Origin: Pseudopedobacter sp044361595
Lineage (GTDB): Bacteria > Bacteroidota > Bacteroidia > Sphingobacteriales > Sphingobacteriaceae
Assembly (NCBI GenBank): GCA_044361595.1
Contig: JBIKIN010000011.1
Span: 72,170-136,169 of the forward strand
Length of the DNA: 64,000 bases
Reading direction: 5' to 3'
A program made the position numbers and the translations under genes. Position 1 is the first letter of the stretch, and every line of letters begins with the position of its first letter. The notes below the pieces were generated by a model. That model was not told the origin of the DNA. It did not search any database and worked only from the letters and a program-made list of their open reading frames with translations. Positions 41,561-51,700 of the stretch are shown here, piece by piece.

Positions 41561-43015
41561 CTAATGCTTTACCCTCTTTTTAATAATCCCACCTGAGGCT
41601 TCTTTTATGGTACTGGCAAAAACGAATGCTTTTGGGTCAATCTCATAAACTAGATTTTTTAGTTTTCTCATTTCTAAACGAGTGATTACCGTGAAAATAA
41701 TCTCGCATTTTGTACTAATATCATAGTTCCCGGGAAGAAAACCACGTTCGCCATTATAGACTGTAATTCCTCTACCAAGTTCGTTTACTAATTGATATTT
41801 AATTTCTTCACTTTTTGCTGAAATGATGGTTACACCTGTAAAAGCTTGGATTCCTTCTACTACATAATCAATAGTTCTAGAGGCGGCAAAGTAGGTAAGC
41901 GCAGAATATAATGAAGTTTCGATTCCGAATTTTAAGGCGGCAATTCCAAAGATGATAACATTAATACCTAAAATAATTTCTGTTATGGTAAATGATGTTT
42001 TTTTCAAAGTATAGAGTGCCAATACTTCAATCCCATCTAATGCGGCACCCGCTCTCATTACTAAACCAATTCCAACACCGAGGAAAACACCACCAAAAAT
42101 GGATACAATTAGTTTATCATGCGTGATATCAAAAGATGGCAATAACCATAGGCAAGTCCCTAAAAATACTACGCTTAAAAATGTTCTGATAGCAAAGCGT
42201 TTCCCAACTGAAAAATAGCTAATAATAATTAAAGGTAAATTAAATAGAACAATCAATAAAGCTAGGTTTAAGTGGTATAATTCATGCACTAAAAGAGACA
42301 TTCCAGTAATGCCACCATCAAAAAAATGGTTTGGCACTAAAAATGATTTTAAGGCAAATGCTGCGATTATAACTCCAAGTACCACTGAAAGGGTATCTTG
42401 AAAAATCTCTGCTAGGTTCGTTTTTTTATGGTTGGTATGTTGCCAGTTATTTTCCAATTGGATTTTGTTTTTTTGTTTTTTGGCTTCTAGGTTTTCCTTT
42501 GCTGTTTTAGTAAAAAAAGTATGAGAATTTAAAAAATCTATTTGTCTTTTATTCCAATCTTCTTTAGTAGAGAGGATTTTGTTGTTTTGAAATTCAAGAA
42601 ATAATTTGTCGGCATAAAATTCATATTGATCATCGCCAAGGTAAAATAAATCGGCATCACATAAAATTTCACTCAACTTGTTTTTAGGTGTTTGAGGAAT
42701 TTTTGTTGCCATAATCATGTCGCAGATTTGGTCTATTTGTTGGTTAGAGTAGTTAAAGTTAACCAGATTTTTTTTTGCAAAAGCACATCCTAATTCTTCG
42801 TGATTGAGGTGACTTTCTAAAAAACCAACATCGTGAAGTAAAGAGGCTGTTTTTAAAAGTGTAGTTTCATGTTCAGATATTTTTTCTTTATGGGCAATAT
42901 AACAGGCATTCTGAATAACATTTTGTGTATGATATACATTATGATAACAAATATTTTGATCAATATCTGCTTCTAGTTTAGAAATAACAAAAGAATAAAG
43001 CTTTTCGTAATCCAT
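41561..43015 (-). CDS. HD phosphohydrolase domain fused to a YitT-type membrane protein
   Basis: 484 residues. Residues 20-180 form an HD domain with H25/H29 in YHNVYHT, the H61-D62 pair in SLLHDVGF, H72 in NHEELG and D120 in ILCDADLF, so the metal site looks complete. From about 203 the chain has five to six membrane helices of the YitT/DUF161 family, ending in a DUF2179 domain (GVTIISAKSEEIKYQLV, GERGFLPG). Usual YitT proteins lack the HD part. It is last in the kinase cluster, 18 bases after the cyclase gene, so the HD domain may act on a cyclic nucleotide. That is inferred. Confidence 0.85.
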   Translation of the reverse strand: MDYEKLYSFVISKLEADIDQNICYHNVYHTQNVIQNACYIAHKEKISEHETTLLKTASLLHDVGFLESHLNHEELGCAFAKKNLVNFNYSNQQIDQICDMIMATKIPQTPKNKLSEILCDADLFYLGDDQYEFYADKLFLEFQNNKILSTKEDWNKRQIDFLNSHTFFTKTAKENLEAKKQKNKIQLENNWQHTNHKKTNLAEIFQDTLSVVLGVIIAAFALKSFLVPNHFFDGGITGMSLLVHELYHLNLALLIVLFNLPLIIISYFSVGKRFAIRTFLSVVFLGTCLWLLPSFDITHDKLIVSIFGGVFLGVGIGLVMRAGAALDGIEVLALYTLKKTSFTITEIILGINVIIFGIAALKFGIETSLYSALTYFAASRTIDYVVEGIQAFTGVTIISAKSEEIKYQLVNELGRGITVYNGERGFLPGNYDISTKCEIIFTVITRLEMRKLKNLVYEIDPKAFVFASTIKEASGGIIKKRVKH

Positions 43016-43033
43016 AAATAAAAAAATGTAAAC

Positions 43034-44065
43034 TTAACTAATAACTTCGTAAATCATAATTTCTTCTGCTTTGTTTTTTAAATTTATAGTTCCTATTTTT
43101 TCACATTTAAATGATCTTTTCACTTTTTCGTAGCATTTTTCTGTAATTACAATTTGCCCAACAGCGGCAGCGCTTTGTAACCTTTGAGATGTATTTACGG
43201 TATCGCCAATAACTGTAAAATCAAGTCTTTTTAAGGTTACCGAACCTATGTTTCCAGAAATCATTTCACCACTATTTATACCAATAGAAACTTTTGGCGA
43301 GTAATCTTTTTCTGATGGGAGGTTATTGATACTATTTCTGATAGCGATACTTGCATCAATGGCTCGGTCTAAATGATAATCATCTTTAAAAACCGCCATT
43401 ACACAGTCTCCTATAAATTTATCAATTATGCCATTTTGAGCAATTATTTCTTTAACCATAATGTCAAAATAATCGTTCAATAATTTTACTACTGTATCTG
43501 GAGCTTCATTTTCGCTGATAGAGGTAAAGCCACAAATATCTATAAAAACTACTGTTGCGTTAATGGTTTCATTATCTGTTAAAGAGTTTTCGTATTCTCT
43601 TGTTTCCATAAAACTAAGCACATTTTTATCAACATACATTTTTAAAATGTTGTTTTCTTTAATGGCTTGTAGGGTTTTTTTGATTTGATTTACTTGCAGT
43701 ATTGTTTTTTCAATAGTTAACTCTAAATCTTGAAAATTTACAGGTTTTGTAATAAAATCAAAAGCACCACTATTCATAGCTGTTCGGATATTTTCCATAT
43801 CGCCATAAGCGGAAACCATTACCGTTTTTAATAATGGATGTTGGTCTGCTATTTTAGAAAGCAAGGTTAATCCATCCATTTCTGGCATGTTAATATCGCT
43901 TAAAACAATATCAATATCGTTATGTAAATGAATCTTTTCTAAAGCATCACGACCATTTTCTGCAAATACAAATTCATATACTTGCTCTCTTATTTTTTGT
44001 CTAAATTTTTGACGAATGAGTGTTTCTAAATCAGCCTCATCGTCTGCTACTAAAATTTTCGTCAC
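43034..44065 (-). CDS. Response regulator with class III adenylate cyclase output
   Basis: 343 residues. The receiver (1-120) has acidic D8/D9, phospho-acceptor D57 in LSDINMPEMDG and K107 in FITKP. A helical linker leads to the cyclase domain (about 165-343). Metal aspartates are D176 (FIDICGFT) and D220 (IGDCVMAVF). The purine-selecting pair is K216 and D282 (RLDFTVIGD), the adenylate type, and N291/R295 complete the site. It should make cAMP under control of the kinases. It overlaps the receiver gene by 4 bases. Confidence 0.92.
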   Translation of the reverse strand: MTKILVADDEADLETLIRQKFRQKIREQVYEFVFAENGRDALEKIHLHNDIDIVLSDINMPEMDGLTLLSKIADQHPLLKTVMVSAYGDMENIRTAMNSGAFDFITKPVNFQDLELTIEKTILQVNQIKKTLQAIKENNILKMYVDKNVLSFMETREYENSLTDNETINATVVFIDICGFTSISENEAPDTVVKLLNDYFDIMVKEIIAQNGIIDKFIGDCVMAVFKDDYHLDRAIDASIAIRNSINNLPSEKDYSPKVSIGINSGEMISGNIGSVTLKRLDFTVIGDTVNTSQRLQSAAAVGQIVITEKCYEKVKRSFKCEKIGTINLKNKAEEIMIYEVIS

Positions 44066-44439
44066 GATAAAATGCTTTTAAGCTTGTTTTTTAGGTCTGC
44101 AAAATCAACTGGTTTTGTTAAAAAATCATCGGCACCCAGTTTCATGGCTTCGTTGTAATTTTCATCATCTCCGTAAGCGGTTATCATCATTACAATTGGA
44201 GGCGGTTTTTCAAATTTTTCTTTAATATATTTAAGCAATACCAATCCGCTCATTCCTGGCATATTGATATCTGATAAAATTAAAACAGCTTCGTGTTCGT
44301 GATCGTTCATAAATTGTATGGCATCTTCGCCAGAAAAAGCAAATTCTAATTCAATCTCGTTATTTTTAATTTCTTTTCTAAATCTTTGTTCAAAAAGTGT
44401 TTTAACATCCACTTCGTCATCTACTACTAATACTTTCAT
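44062..44439 (-). CDS. Stand-alone receiver protein (CheY-like)
   Basis: 125 residues, receiver only. D7/D8 (VVDDE), phospho-acceptor D57 in LSDINMPGMSG, the switch threonine in MITAYGD and the lysine in FLTKPVD are all present. With no output domain it may relay phosphate or bind a partner. Its first 25 codons, with the end of the preceding kinase gene, are duplicated just upstream. Confidence 0.92.
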   Translation of the reverse strand: MKVLVVDDEVDVKTLFEQRFRKEIKNNEIELEFAFSGEDAIQFMNDHEHEAVLILSDINMPGMSGLVLLKYIKEKFEKPPPIVMMITAYGDDENYNEAMKLGADDFLTKPVDFADLKNKLKSILS

Positions 44440-44575
44440 AATTTTTAATTTTTATATGATGATACTAAATTTAATTTCTTTTCTAAATCTTTGTTCAAAA
44501 AGTGTTTTTACATCCACTTCGTCATCTACTACTAATACTTTCATAATTTTTAATTTTTATATGATGATACTAAAT
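44366..44575 (-). repeat. 105-bp tandem duplication at the kinase-receiver junction
   Basis: 44366-44470 and 44471-44575 are the same 105 bases with one substitution. Each unit holds the last codons of the kinase gene (FSIII-stop), the spacer and the first 25 codons of the receiver gene. Confidence 0.88.
44452..44544 (-). pseudogene. Truncated copy of the receiver gene made by the duplication
   Basis: A 30-codon frame begins MKVLVVDDEVDVKTLFEQRF, identical to the real receiver, and ends KEIK-FSIII-stop where the second unit joins. It keeps its start region and could be translated as a leader peptide ahead of the intact receiver, but cannot fold as a receiver. Confidence 0.8.
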
Positions 44576-46680
44576 GTTGTTCCTTCGTTTTCAACAGATG
44601 CTACTTTTAATTCGCCATTGTGTCCTTTTGTAATAATGTCGTAACTCATAGATAGCCCTAAACCTGTTCCTTTTCCTGTTGGTTTTGTAGTAAAAAATGG
44701 TTGGAATATTTTTTCAATTACGTTTTGAGGCATCCCATTTCCATTATCTATTACGGTAATTACAACTTTTTCATTTTGTTTTCTAGTTGCAATGCTAACG
44801 GTAGGTTCGTAACTATTTTCTGTACTTCCGTTTTGGTTTTGAATGGTCTTCTTTTTTTCATCTACAGCGTAAAACGCATTAGTGAGTAAATTTAAAACTA
44901 CCCTACCAAAATCTTGAGGCATTATTGTAACTTTTTCAACGGAAGCATCAAAATCGGTTTTAATGGTTGCGTTAAACGATTTATCTTTTGCTCTTAAACC
45001 ATGGTAAGAAAGTCTTAGGTATTCATCGCATAAGGCATTCAAATCTGTTGGTTCTTTTACACCAGAACTGCTTCTAGAATGTTGCAACATGCCTTTCACA
45101 ATGCTATCAGCCCTTTTACCGTGATAAATTATTTTTTCTTCATTCGCAATTACATCATCTGCAATGGCATTCACTTCGTCCAAGTTTCCTTTTTTAATTT
45201 CATCTTTTAACTCAACCAGCAATTCCTTATTCACCTCAGAAAAATTATTTACAAAATTCAACGGGTTTTGTATTTCATGGGCTATGCCTGCGGTGAGCTC
45301 TCCAAGGCTTGCCATTTTTTCGGATTGGATGAGTTGGGATTGAGTAGATTTTAAATCTTCTAAAGACCGATTTAAAGCAGCAGTTCTTTCTTTAACTTGA
45401 TGTTCTAAAAGTTCTTTTTGTGATGTTAAAATTGTCTCTTTTTCTTTAGAGAGTTTTTGTACCCTTTCCAAGGTTAATCGCAAATTTTGACTTCTTTTTC
45501 CAAAATCGTAGCCCAGGTAAATAGCCAAACATACAGGTTGAAGCATAAAAGCAATTGGTATGTATTCAACAACATTGAGTTGAATAATACCTAATCCATC
45601 TAGCACACTAACCGCCCAGAAAAAAAGGCTAATAACACTAGAGCTAATAAATATTACACTCGCTACACGGTTTTCAGTCCGGGATTTAACTGCCAATCTA
45701 ATACTGACGATAAATGCAGTTAATCCCCATAGTGGAGCTACTAAACCCGAATTGTATAAAAAGAAACAACCTACAGCAAAAATGAGCAAGAAGGCTACAA
45801 TTTTAAAAGGTATATCTAAAGGCCGTTTAAATATTAGGTATAAACAATATAACGAAATCAAGATGGAAACTATAACACAACTATTACAACTAACGTTAAT
45901 CCAAAATTGCTCACCATTTGTATTAGAGCTCCAGATAACACCAAAACAAAATAAAATTAAAAGAGCAGTACTTAGTGCGAAATAACCGTTGATCTTCTCT
46001 GAGGGAAAAAAAAGGAAAAAAGATAAAAAAATGATAAAAGTTAAAATAGCAATTCCTGCCATCACATAATATTTATCTACTAATTGTTTTCGGGGAACTA
46101 TTCTGTAATTTTTGATAGCATCAGAAGAGTTGGCATTGTTGAGTGTGGAAGCAGCAATTCTAATAAATCCATTCGTATTTGAGTATATGGGAAATTTGTA
46201 TTGTGCATTTACATAACGTATTGCCAAAACCTGCTCCTTTCCTTTTTGAAGTGGCAGTTGAAATATTTTGGGGCCAGGATTGTAAAAAACGATTTGCTGG
46301 GCATCTGCACTTACTGTGCCTAACCGATGAATCAATTTTCCATCCAAATAAATTTCGGACGCACCCAATTGAATTATATTTATAACAATGGCATCGGTTA
46401 TACTGCTATCCGCTTTTATGTGTTTTCTGAACCAGACTATTTCGCCACGATTAGCAATGGCATTTTTACCATCGGGCATATTTAAATTATAAAATTGAAA
46501 CTGCTTCCAGGACGAATCATCAAACGCTGGCTTTGCCCAATCTTTGTTATCTCCTTTTTGGTAACGCCATTTGTCGAGTTTAACCCATTTGTTGTAGAGT
46601 GTAGTATCCAAAATAGCTACATCTTGTCCGTTTGCAAAGAAGGGAAGTAGTAAAAGGCAAATTTTTATTAGTGATTTCAT
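44557..46680 (-). CDS. Sensor histidine kinase with jelly-roll and 7TM-like sensor
   Basis: 707 residues. A signal peptide (1-19) and a periplasmic galactose-binding-like jelly roll (about 30-185: YQKGDNKDWAKPAFDDSSWK, GASEIYLDGKLIHRLG) are followed by about seven membrane helices (205-395), a coiled coil and the kinase core. His468 lies in GIAHEIQNPLNFVNNF. The N-box is NLLTNAFYAV, with DNGNGMP and GTGLGLSMSYDI following. It is the last of five kinases and directly precedes the receiver gene. The start lies 3 bases after the stop of the kinase before it. Confidence 0.93.
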   Translation of the reverse strand: MKSLIKICLLLLPFFANGQDVAILDTTLYNKWVKLDKWRYQKGDNKDWAKPAFDDSSWKQFQFYNLNMPDGKNAIANRGEIVWFRKHIKADSSITDAIVINIIQLGASEIYLDGKLIHRLGTVSADAQQIVFYNPGPKIFQLPLQKGKEQVLAIRYVNAQYKFPIYSNTNGFIRIAASTLNNANSSDAIKNYRIVPRKQLVDKYYVMAGIAILTFIIFLSFFLFFPSEKINGYFALSTALLILFCFGVIWSSNTNGEQFWINVSCNSCVIVSILISLYCLYLIFKRPLDIPFKIVAFLLIFAVGCFFLYNSGLVAPLWGLTAFIVSIRLAVKSRTENRVASVIFISSSVISLFFWAVSVLDGLGIIQLNVVEYIPIAFMLQPVCLAIYLGYDFGKRSQNLRLTLERVQKLSKEKETILTSQKELLEHQVKERTAALNRSLEDLKSTQSQLIQSEKMASLGELTAGIAHEIQNPLNFVNNFSEVNKELLVELKDEIKKGNLDEVNAIADDVIANEEKIIYHGKRADSIVKGMLQHSRSSSGVKEPTDLNALCDEYLRLSYHGLRAKDKSFNATIKTDFDASVEKVTIMPQDFGRVVLNLLTNAFYAVDEKKKTIQNQNGSTENSYEPTVSIATRKQNEKVVITVIDNGNGMPQNVIEKIFQPFFTTKPTGKGTGLGLSMSYDIITKGHNGELKVASVENEGTTFSIII

Positions 46681-46683
46681 TTT

Positions 46684-48732
46684 TTAATTAGTTGGTATTT
46701 GAATAATAAATGTTGACCCTTCATTCTCTTTTGTTTCTACTTTTAATTCACCTCCATGTGCTTTCACAATATCGTAACTTAAACTCAAACCTAAACCAGT
46801 GCCTTGCCCGGTGGGTTTAGTAGTAAAGAATGGTTGAAAGATTTTATCGAGTATTTTGGGAGGAATACCGTTGCCGTTGTCGGTAACTTTTATTTCTATT
46901 TTGTTATCTACTTTTTTTGTGCTTACTGATACTGTTGGCTCATAAGCGGGTATAGGGTTGAGTTCATTTTCTTCCTTATGCCCTACACCTTCTGCCTTAC
47001 TGCGTTCATTCACTACATAAAACGCATTCGTAATCAAATTCAAAATCACTCTTCCCATATCCTGCGGAATGATGTTGATGTTACCAATCGTTTCATCAAA
47101 ATCAGTTTTCATGGTGGCATTGAAACTTTTATCCTTTGCTCTTAAGCCATGATATGCCAATCGTAAATATTCATCTGCAAGTGCATTAATATTGGTTGGT
47201 TCTTTTACACTATTGCTACTTCGTGAATGTTGCAGCATTCCTTTTACAATGGCATCAGCTCGTTTGCCATGATGATTTATTTTTTCGAGATTGGCGGAAA
47301 TATCTACAATCAATTCATCTTCTAAAACCTTATCCCTTTCACTTTCTACCTTTAATCTTTCGCCTTTCAACTCTTCTATCAACTCCCCACTCACTTCACT
47401 AAAATTATTGACAAAATTCAACGGGTTTTGTATCTCATGAGCAATGCCTGCGGTGAGTTCGCCAAGTGATGCGAGTTTTTCGGATTGGATGAGTTGGGCT
47501 TGGGTGGATTTGAGGGTTTCCAGTGTTTTTTGGAGTTGGGTACGTTGTTGGTGGATTTCGTCGCGTTGGTGTTGGAGTAAGGTGTTGGCTTTTTGCTTTT
47601 GACGATTGTTGCGGTAAAGAAAGAGGCTAAAAACAGATACAAGGAATAACCCACCAAGCAATGCATAAAACCGAATGGAATTAGTGTATTCTGCTTTGGC
47701 TTTTTCTACCTCCTGCATTCGTTCTTTTTCCTGATATTCTAAGTCCAGCAGACGTTGCGTATCGTCTTGCTTTTCAAGCCCTCTAATGCCTGAGATGGCT
47801 ATTTTATAATACTTGTTGGCTTCCCGATGTTTGTTGAGCTTCTCATAAACGGTAGCGATTGGATAGCCATAATATATTTTTGCCCTCAACGAATCAGCAC
47901 TTATAGAACCCATCTGATAGGCTAATTGGTAATAGTGAAGGGCAGAGTCAAGTTGATTAAGGCGGAAGTAAACACCGCCAATTCCTGAGGTTTGTTGAAT
48001 AATACCATTTTGATCGTTGAATTTTTTAAAAAGCACCAACGATTGTCTAACGTAGTCCAGTGCTTTTGAATAGGATTTCTCTCCAAAAAATATTCTCGCT
48101 TTTTGTGATAAGGCGAATGCTCTACTTAAATTATTTTCTGGATTAAGTTGGAGCGATAGATCAATGTAGTATTTGGCAGAGTCTAACTGATTTATGCCGG
48201 GCCTGAGGTAGGTTTGCCCAATGTTACTTAAAACACGTATTAATTCTTCTTTGTTGTTGATTTTTCGGGCCAGTTGTTCTATTTTCAAGTAGTTGGAGAG
48301 TTCTTTGCGATAATCTTTCTTAAGAAAGTGAATAACTGAGAAACCTCGTAAGCTTTTGATAATGCCCAAGGTATCGTTTAGCTCCTCGTAAATTTTAAGG
48401 CTCTTTTGATAATTTTCAACCGCTGACACACTATAAAAACTGATGTAATTTATATCGCCTAATATTAATAACGCCTCTGCCTCCCCGATTCGATAATTAA
48501 TCTTTTGGCTTAATTCAAGTGCTTGATTGGTGTAGCGGGTTGCACTGTCTGCGTTACGGATGGGCGAAGAGCGTCCCAAGGCTTTGCCCAGTTTTAGGAG
48601 CACATTTATTCGGCTCGTGTCGGGCTTCGTCTTAGTCAATTGGATTTTTAGGCTATCAATAGTTTGTCGGCTTTGAGCAAAACCAAGGCTGCAAGTGACG
48701 GCAATCAGGAGTAAAAACAGTAATTTCTTCAT
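46684..48732 (-). CDS. TPR sensor histidine kinase
   Basis: 682 residues. The signal peptide is 1-20, periplasmic TPRs span about 35-320 and one membrane helix lies near 355-373. A coiled coil and a HisKA/HATPase core follow, with His432 in GIAHEIQNPLNFVNNF. Between the N-box and G1 box a loop carries an extra segment (AEGVGHKEENELNPIPAYEP) shared only with the next kinase upstream. The kinase core is nearly identical in DNA to that of the 1288-aa kinase. It starts 2 bases after that gene. Confidence 0.93.
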   Translation of the reverse strand: MKKLLFLLLIAVTCSLGFAQSRQTIDSLKIQLTKTKPDTSRINVLLKLGKALGRSSPIRNADSATRYTNQALELSQKINYRIGEAEALLILGDINYISFYSVSAVENYQKSLKIYEELNDTLGIIKSLRGFSVIHFLKKDYRKELSNYLKIEQLARKINNKEELIRVLSNIGQTYLRPGINQLDSAKYYIDLSLQLNPENNLSRAFALSQKARIFFGEKSYSKALDYVRQSLVLFKKFNDQNGIIQQTSGIGGVYFRLNQLDSALHYYQLAYQMGSISADSLRAKIYYGYPIATVYEKLNKHREANKYYKIAISGIRGLEKQDDTQRLLDLEYQEKERMQEVEKAKAEYTNSIRFYALLGGLFLVSVFSLFLYRNNRQKQKANTLLQHQRDEIHQQRTQLQKTLETLKSTQAQLIQSEKLASLGELTAGIAHEIQNPLNFVNNFSEVSGELIEELKGERLKVESERDKVLEDELIVDISANLEKINHHGKRADAIVKGMLQHSRSSNSVKEPTNINALADEYLRLAYHGLRAKDKSFNATMKTDFDETIGNINIIPQDMGRVILNLITNAFYVVNERSKAEGVGHKEENELNPIPAYEPTVSVSTKKVDNKIEIKVTDNGNGIPPKILDKIFQPFFTTKPTGQGTGLGLSLSYDIVKAHGGELKVETKENEGSTFIIQIPTN

Positions 48733-48734
48733 TT

Positions 48735-51700
48735 TCAGTTATTTTGAATCGGTAGTTTTACAATAAACGTTGTTCCTTCTTTTTCCACACTTTCCACCTC
48801 AATTGTTCCACCATGCGCCTTCACAATATCGTAACTTAAACTCAATCCCAAACCAGTTCCTTGCCCAGTAGGTTTGGTGGTAAAGAAAGGTTGAAAGATT
48901 TTATCCAATATTTTTTGTGGGATGCCGTTTCCGTTGTCGGCCACTGTTATTTCTACTTTACCATTTACTTTTTTTGTGCTTACTGATACTATTGGCTCAT
49001 AAGCGGGTATAGGGTTGAGTTCATTTTCTTCCTTATGCCCTACACCTTCTGCCTTACTGCGTTCATTCACTACATAAAACGCATTCGTAATCAAATTCAA
49101 AATTACTCTTCCTATATCCTGCGGTATGATGTTGATGTTGCCTATGGTTTCATCAAACTCCGTTTTCATAGTAGCGTTAAAGGATTTGTCTTTTGCTCTT
49201 AAGCCATGGTAGGAAAGACGTAGATATTCATCGGCCAATGCATTGATATTGGTTGGTTCTTTTTTACCACTGCCAGCACTTGAATGTTGCAGCATTCCTT
49301 TTACAATATCAGCAGCTCGTTTGCCATGATGGTTTATTTTTTCGAGATTGGCGGAAATATCTACAATCAATTCATCTTCTAAAACCGTATCCCTTTCACC
49401 TTCTACCTTTAATCTTTCGCCTTTCAACTCTTCTATCAACTCATTACTCACTTCACTAAAATTGTTGACGAAGTTTAACGGGTTCTGAATTTCATGGGCA
49501 ATGCCTGCGGTAAGCTCACCAAGGCTTGCCATTTTTTCGGATTGGATGAGTTGGACTTGGGTGGATTTTAAATCTTCCAATGAGTGAGTGAGTTCCTCAG
49601 ATTTTTTTCTCAACTCACTGGTTCTTTCTTCAACCTTGTGTTGCAGTTGTTCTTTCTCTTTTCGCAATCTTCCTTCTCTCCAAAGACTAAATGCTCTTAA
49701 TGCTGTCAGAAACAATAAGGCATAAATAGTATATGCCCACCAAGTTTTCCACCAGGGTGGAAGTATAGTAAACTCATAATCAAAAGGTTTACTCCATTCT
49801 CCACTTTCGCCAATAGCACATACTTGGAAAATAAATTTTCCGTCAGGCAGGTTACGGAAATCTGCAGTAGTTCTTGTCACAGGAATGCTCCATTTTTTTT
49901 CCAAACCTAGCAATCGAAAGCTATATTTTATTTTAGTGGGAGCGTTCCAATCTAATGCTGAATATTGAAAGCTGAGGTGATTTTGATCGGATGGTATTCT
50001 TGGATTTATTGGAAAATTCTCAAAGTCCTGAACTCCGTCAAACTTTATTTTTTGCAGAGAGCTGTCTGCAGGATTGCGGTAATCTGGAACTACTTCGTTG
50101 ATGTACAACTGCCGCAGACTTACTACCGGTGGTTGTTGCGAAGGTTTATAAGCATTCTTCTCCAGCTTGCTTACACCGCCACCGTACGTAGAAATCCAAA
50201 GATTGCCAAATTTGTCTTCCATAATTCTAGTAACTTGGTTGCCGGATAGCCCTTCGGCTGTGGTAAAGTTGAGAAAGGTTTTGCCATCGTATTTACTCAA
50301 ACCGTCTCTGGTGCCAATCCAAAGAATACCTTGCTTATCTTCAAAAATGGAAAAAAGATTATTGGATGGCAGTCCCTGATCTGTGGTATAATGCGTAAAG
50401 GTTCCTGAATGGCCTTGGTTTGATGGTTCATACCTGATGAGCCCGTTACCGGTAGCAAACCAGAGATACCCATTTTTATCTTGCAACATTTTGCCAATAC
50501 CAGTTCCCAGACCTTCGGCTGCTGTAAAATGAACAAAAGTACCCGACTGTCCGTCTTTTAAAGGTGTATATTTAGTTAACCCATTACGGTAGTTAAACCA
50601 TAGATTACCAGATTTATCTTCCAGCATAGCTGGTGTATATCCGCCGGTAAAGAAGCCCTCAGCTTCGGTAAAATGAAAATAAGTTCCCGACTTACCGTCT
50701 TTTGGAGGCTCATAACGGGTAAGGCCTTGGCCACCTAACCAGAGATGTCCCCTGCTGTCTTCCATCATTGACAACACATCTTTAACCCCTTTGGGAAGGC
50801 CATAACGAACTAAAGACTGACCATCATATTTGTTTAGTCCCGACCCTGAAAACCATAGATTGCCCAATTTATCCTCTAAAGAGAAATACGCAAAGCCAAG
50901 CGGAAAATGAGCAAAGCTTTTTCCATCGTAAACATTTATTCCGGTATTTGCTCCAAACCACAAATTGCCTTTTCTGTCCTCCAAAACATTCCAGATAAAA
51001 TTATCGGAAAGCCCATCTGCTTTGGTAAATCGCAAAAAAGATGTTGTGTTAATCCGGTTCAATCCGCCGCCCGATGTGCCAATCCAAAGATGACCAGACT
51101 TGTCCTCAAATAGGCTATTGTAATAGACGCCATTATACGATAGCCCTTCTTTTTCGGAAATTTGAATAAAGTTTTTCCCATCATACCTAATCAGGCCACT
51201 GTTAGCTGTGCCAAACCAGATATGACCATACTGGTCTTCTGTACTCGATAAGACCCGTTCATTGGAACGCCCATTGGGTGCCAATAACTTAATGGGAAAA
51301 TTTGTAAAGGTTTTGCCCTGCCCCACTTTGTCATTCAGGCGGGCATCAAATTTACTTACTCCACGTCTGGTGCTAAACCAAAGATGCCCAAGCTTGTCTT
51401 TTATAATGCTGTTTACCGTATCGTTTGCAAGCCCTTCTTTTGTGGTAAAATGAATAAAACCTGCCTGCCCGGCAGACTGGGACTTACCTACAAATTTGTT
51501 TACTCCACCTCCCCATGTGGCAAACCATAGCGAGCCTGATTGGTCTTCTGCCATAGATATGACATTATTATTAGATAACCCTTCATTGGTGCTGTAATTA
51601 TAAAAGGTTCCCGTACTAGCATCTTTAGACGGTACAAACTTGCTAACCCCATCATTGGTGGCAAACCAGAGATTGCCTGATTTGTCCTCTAAAATTTTGC

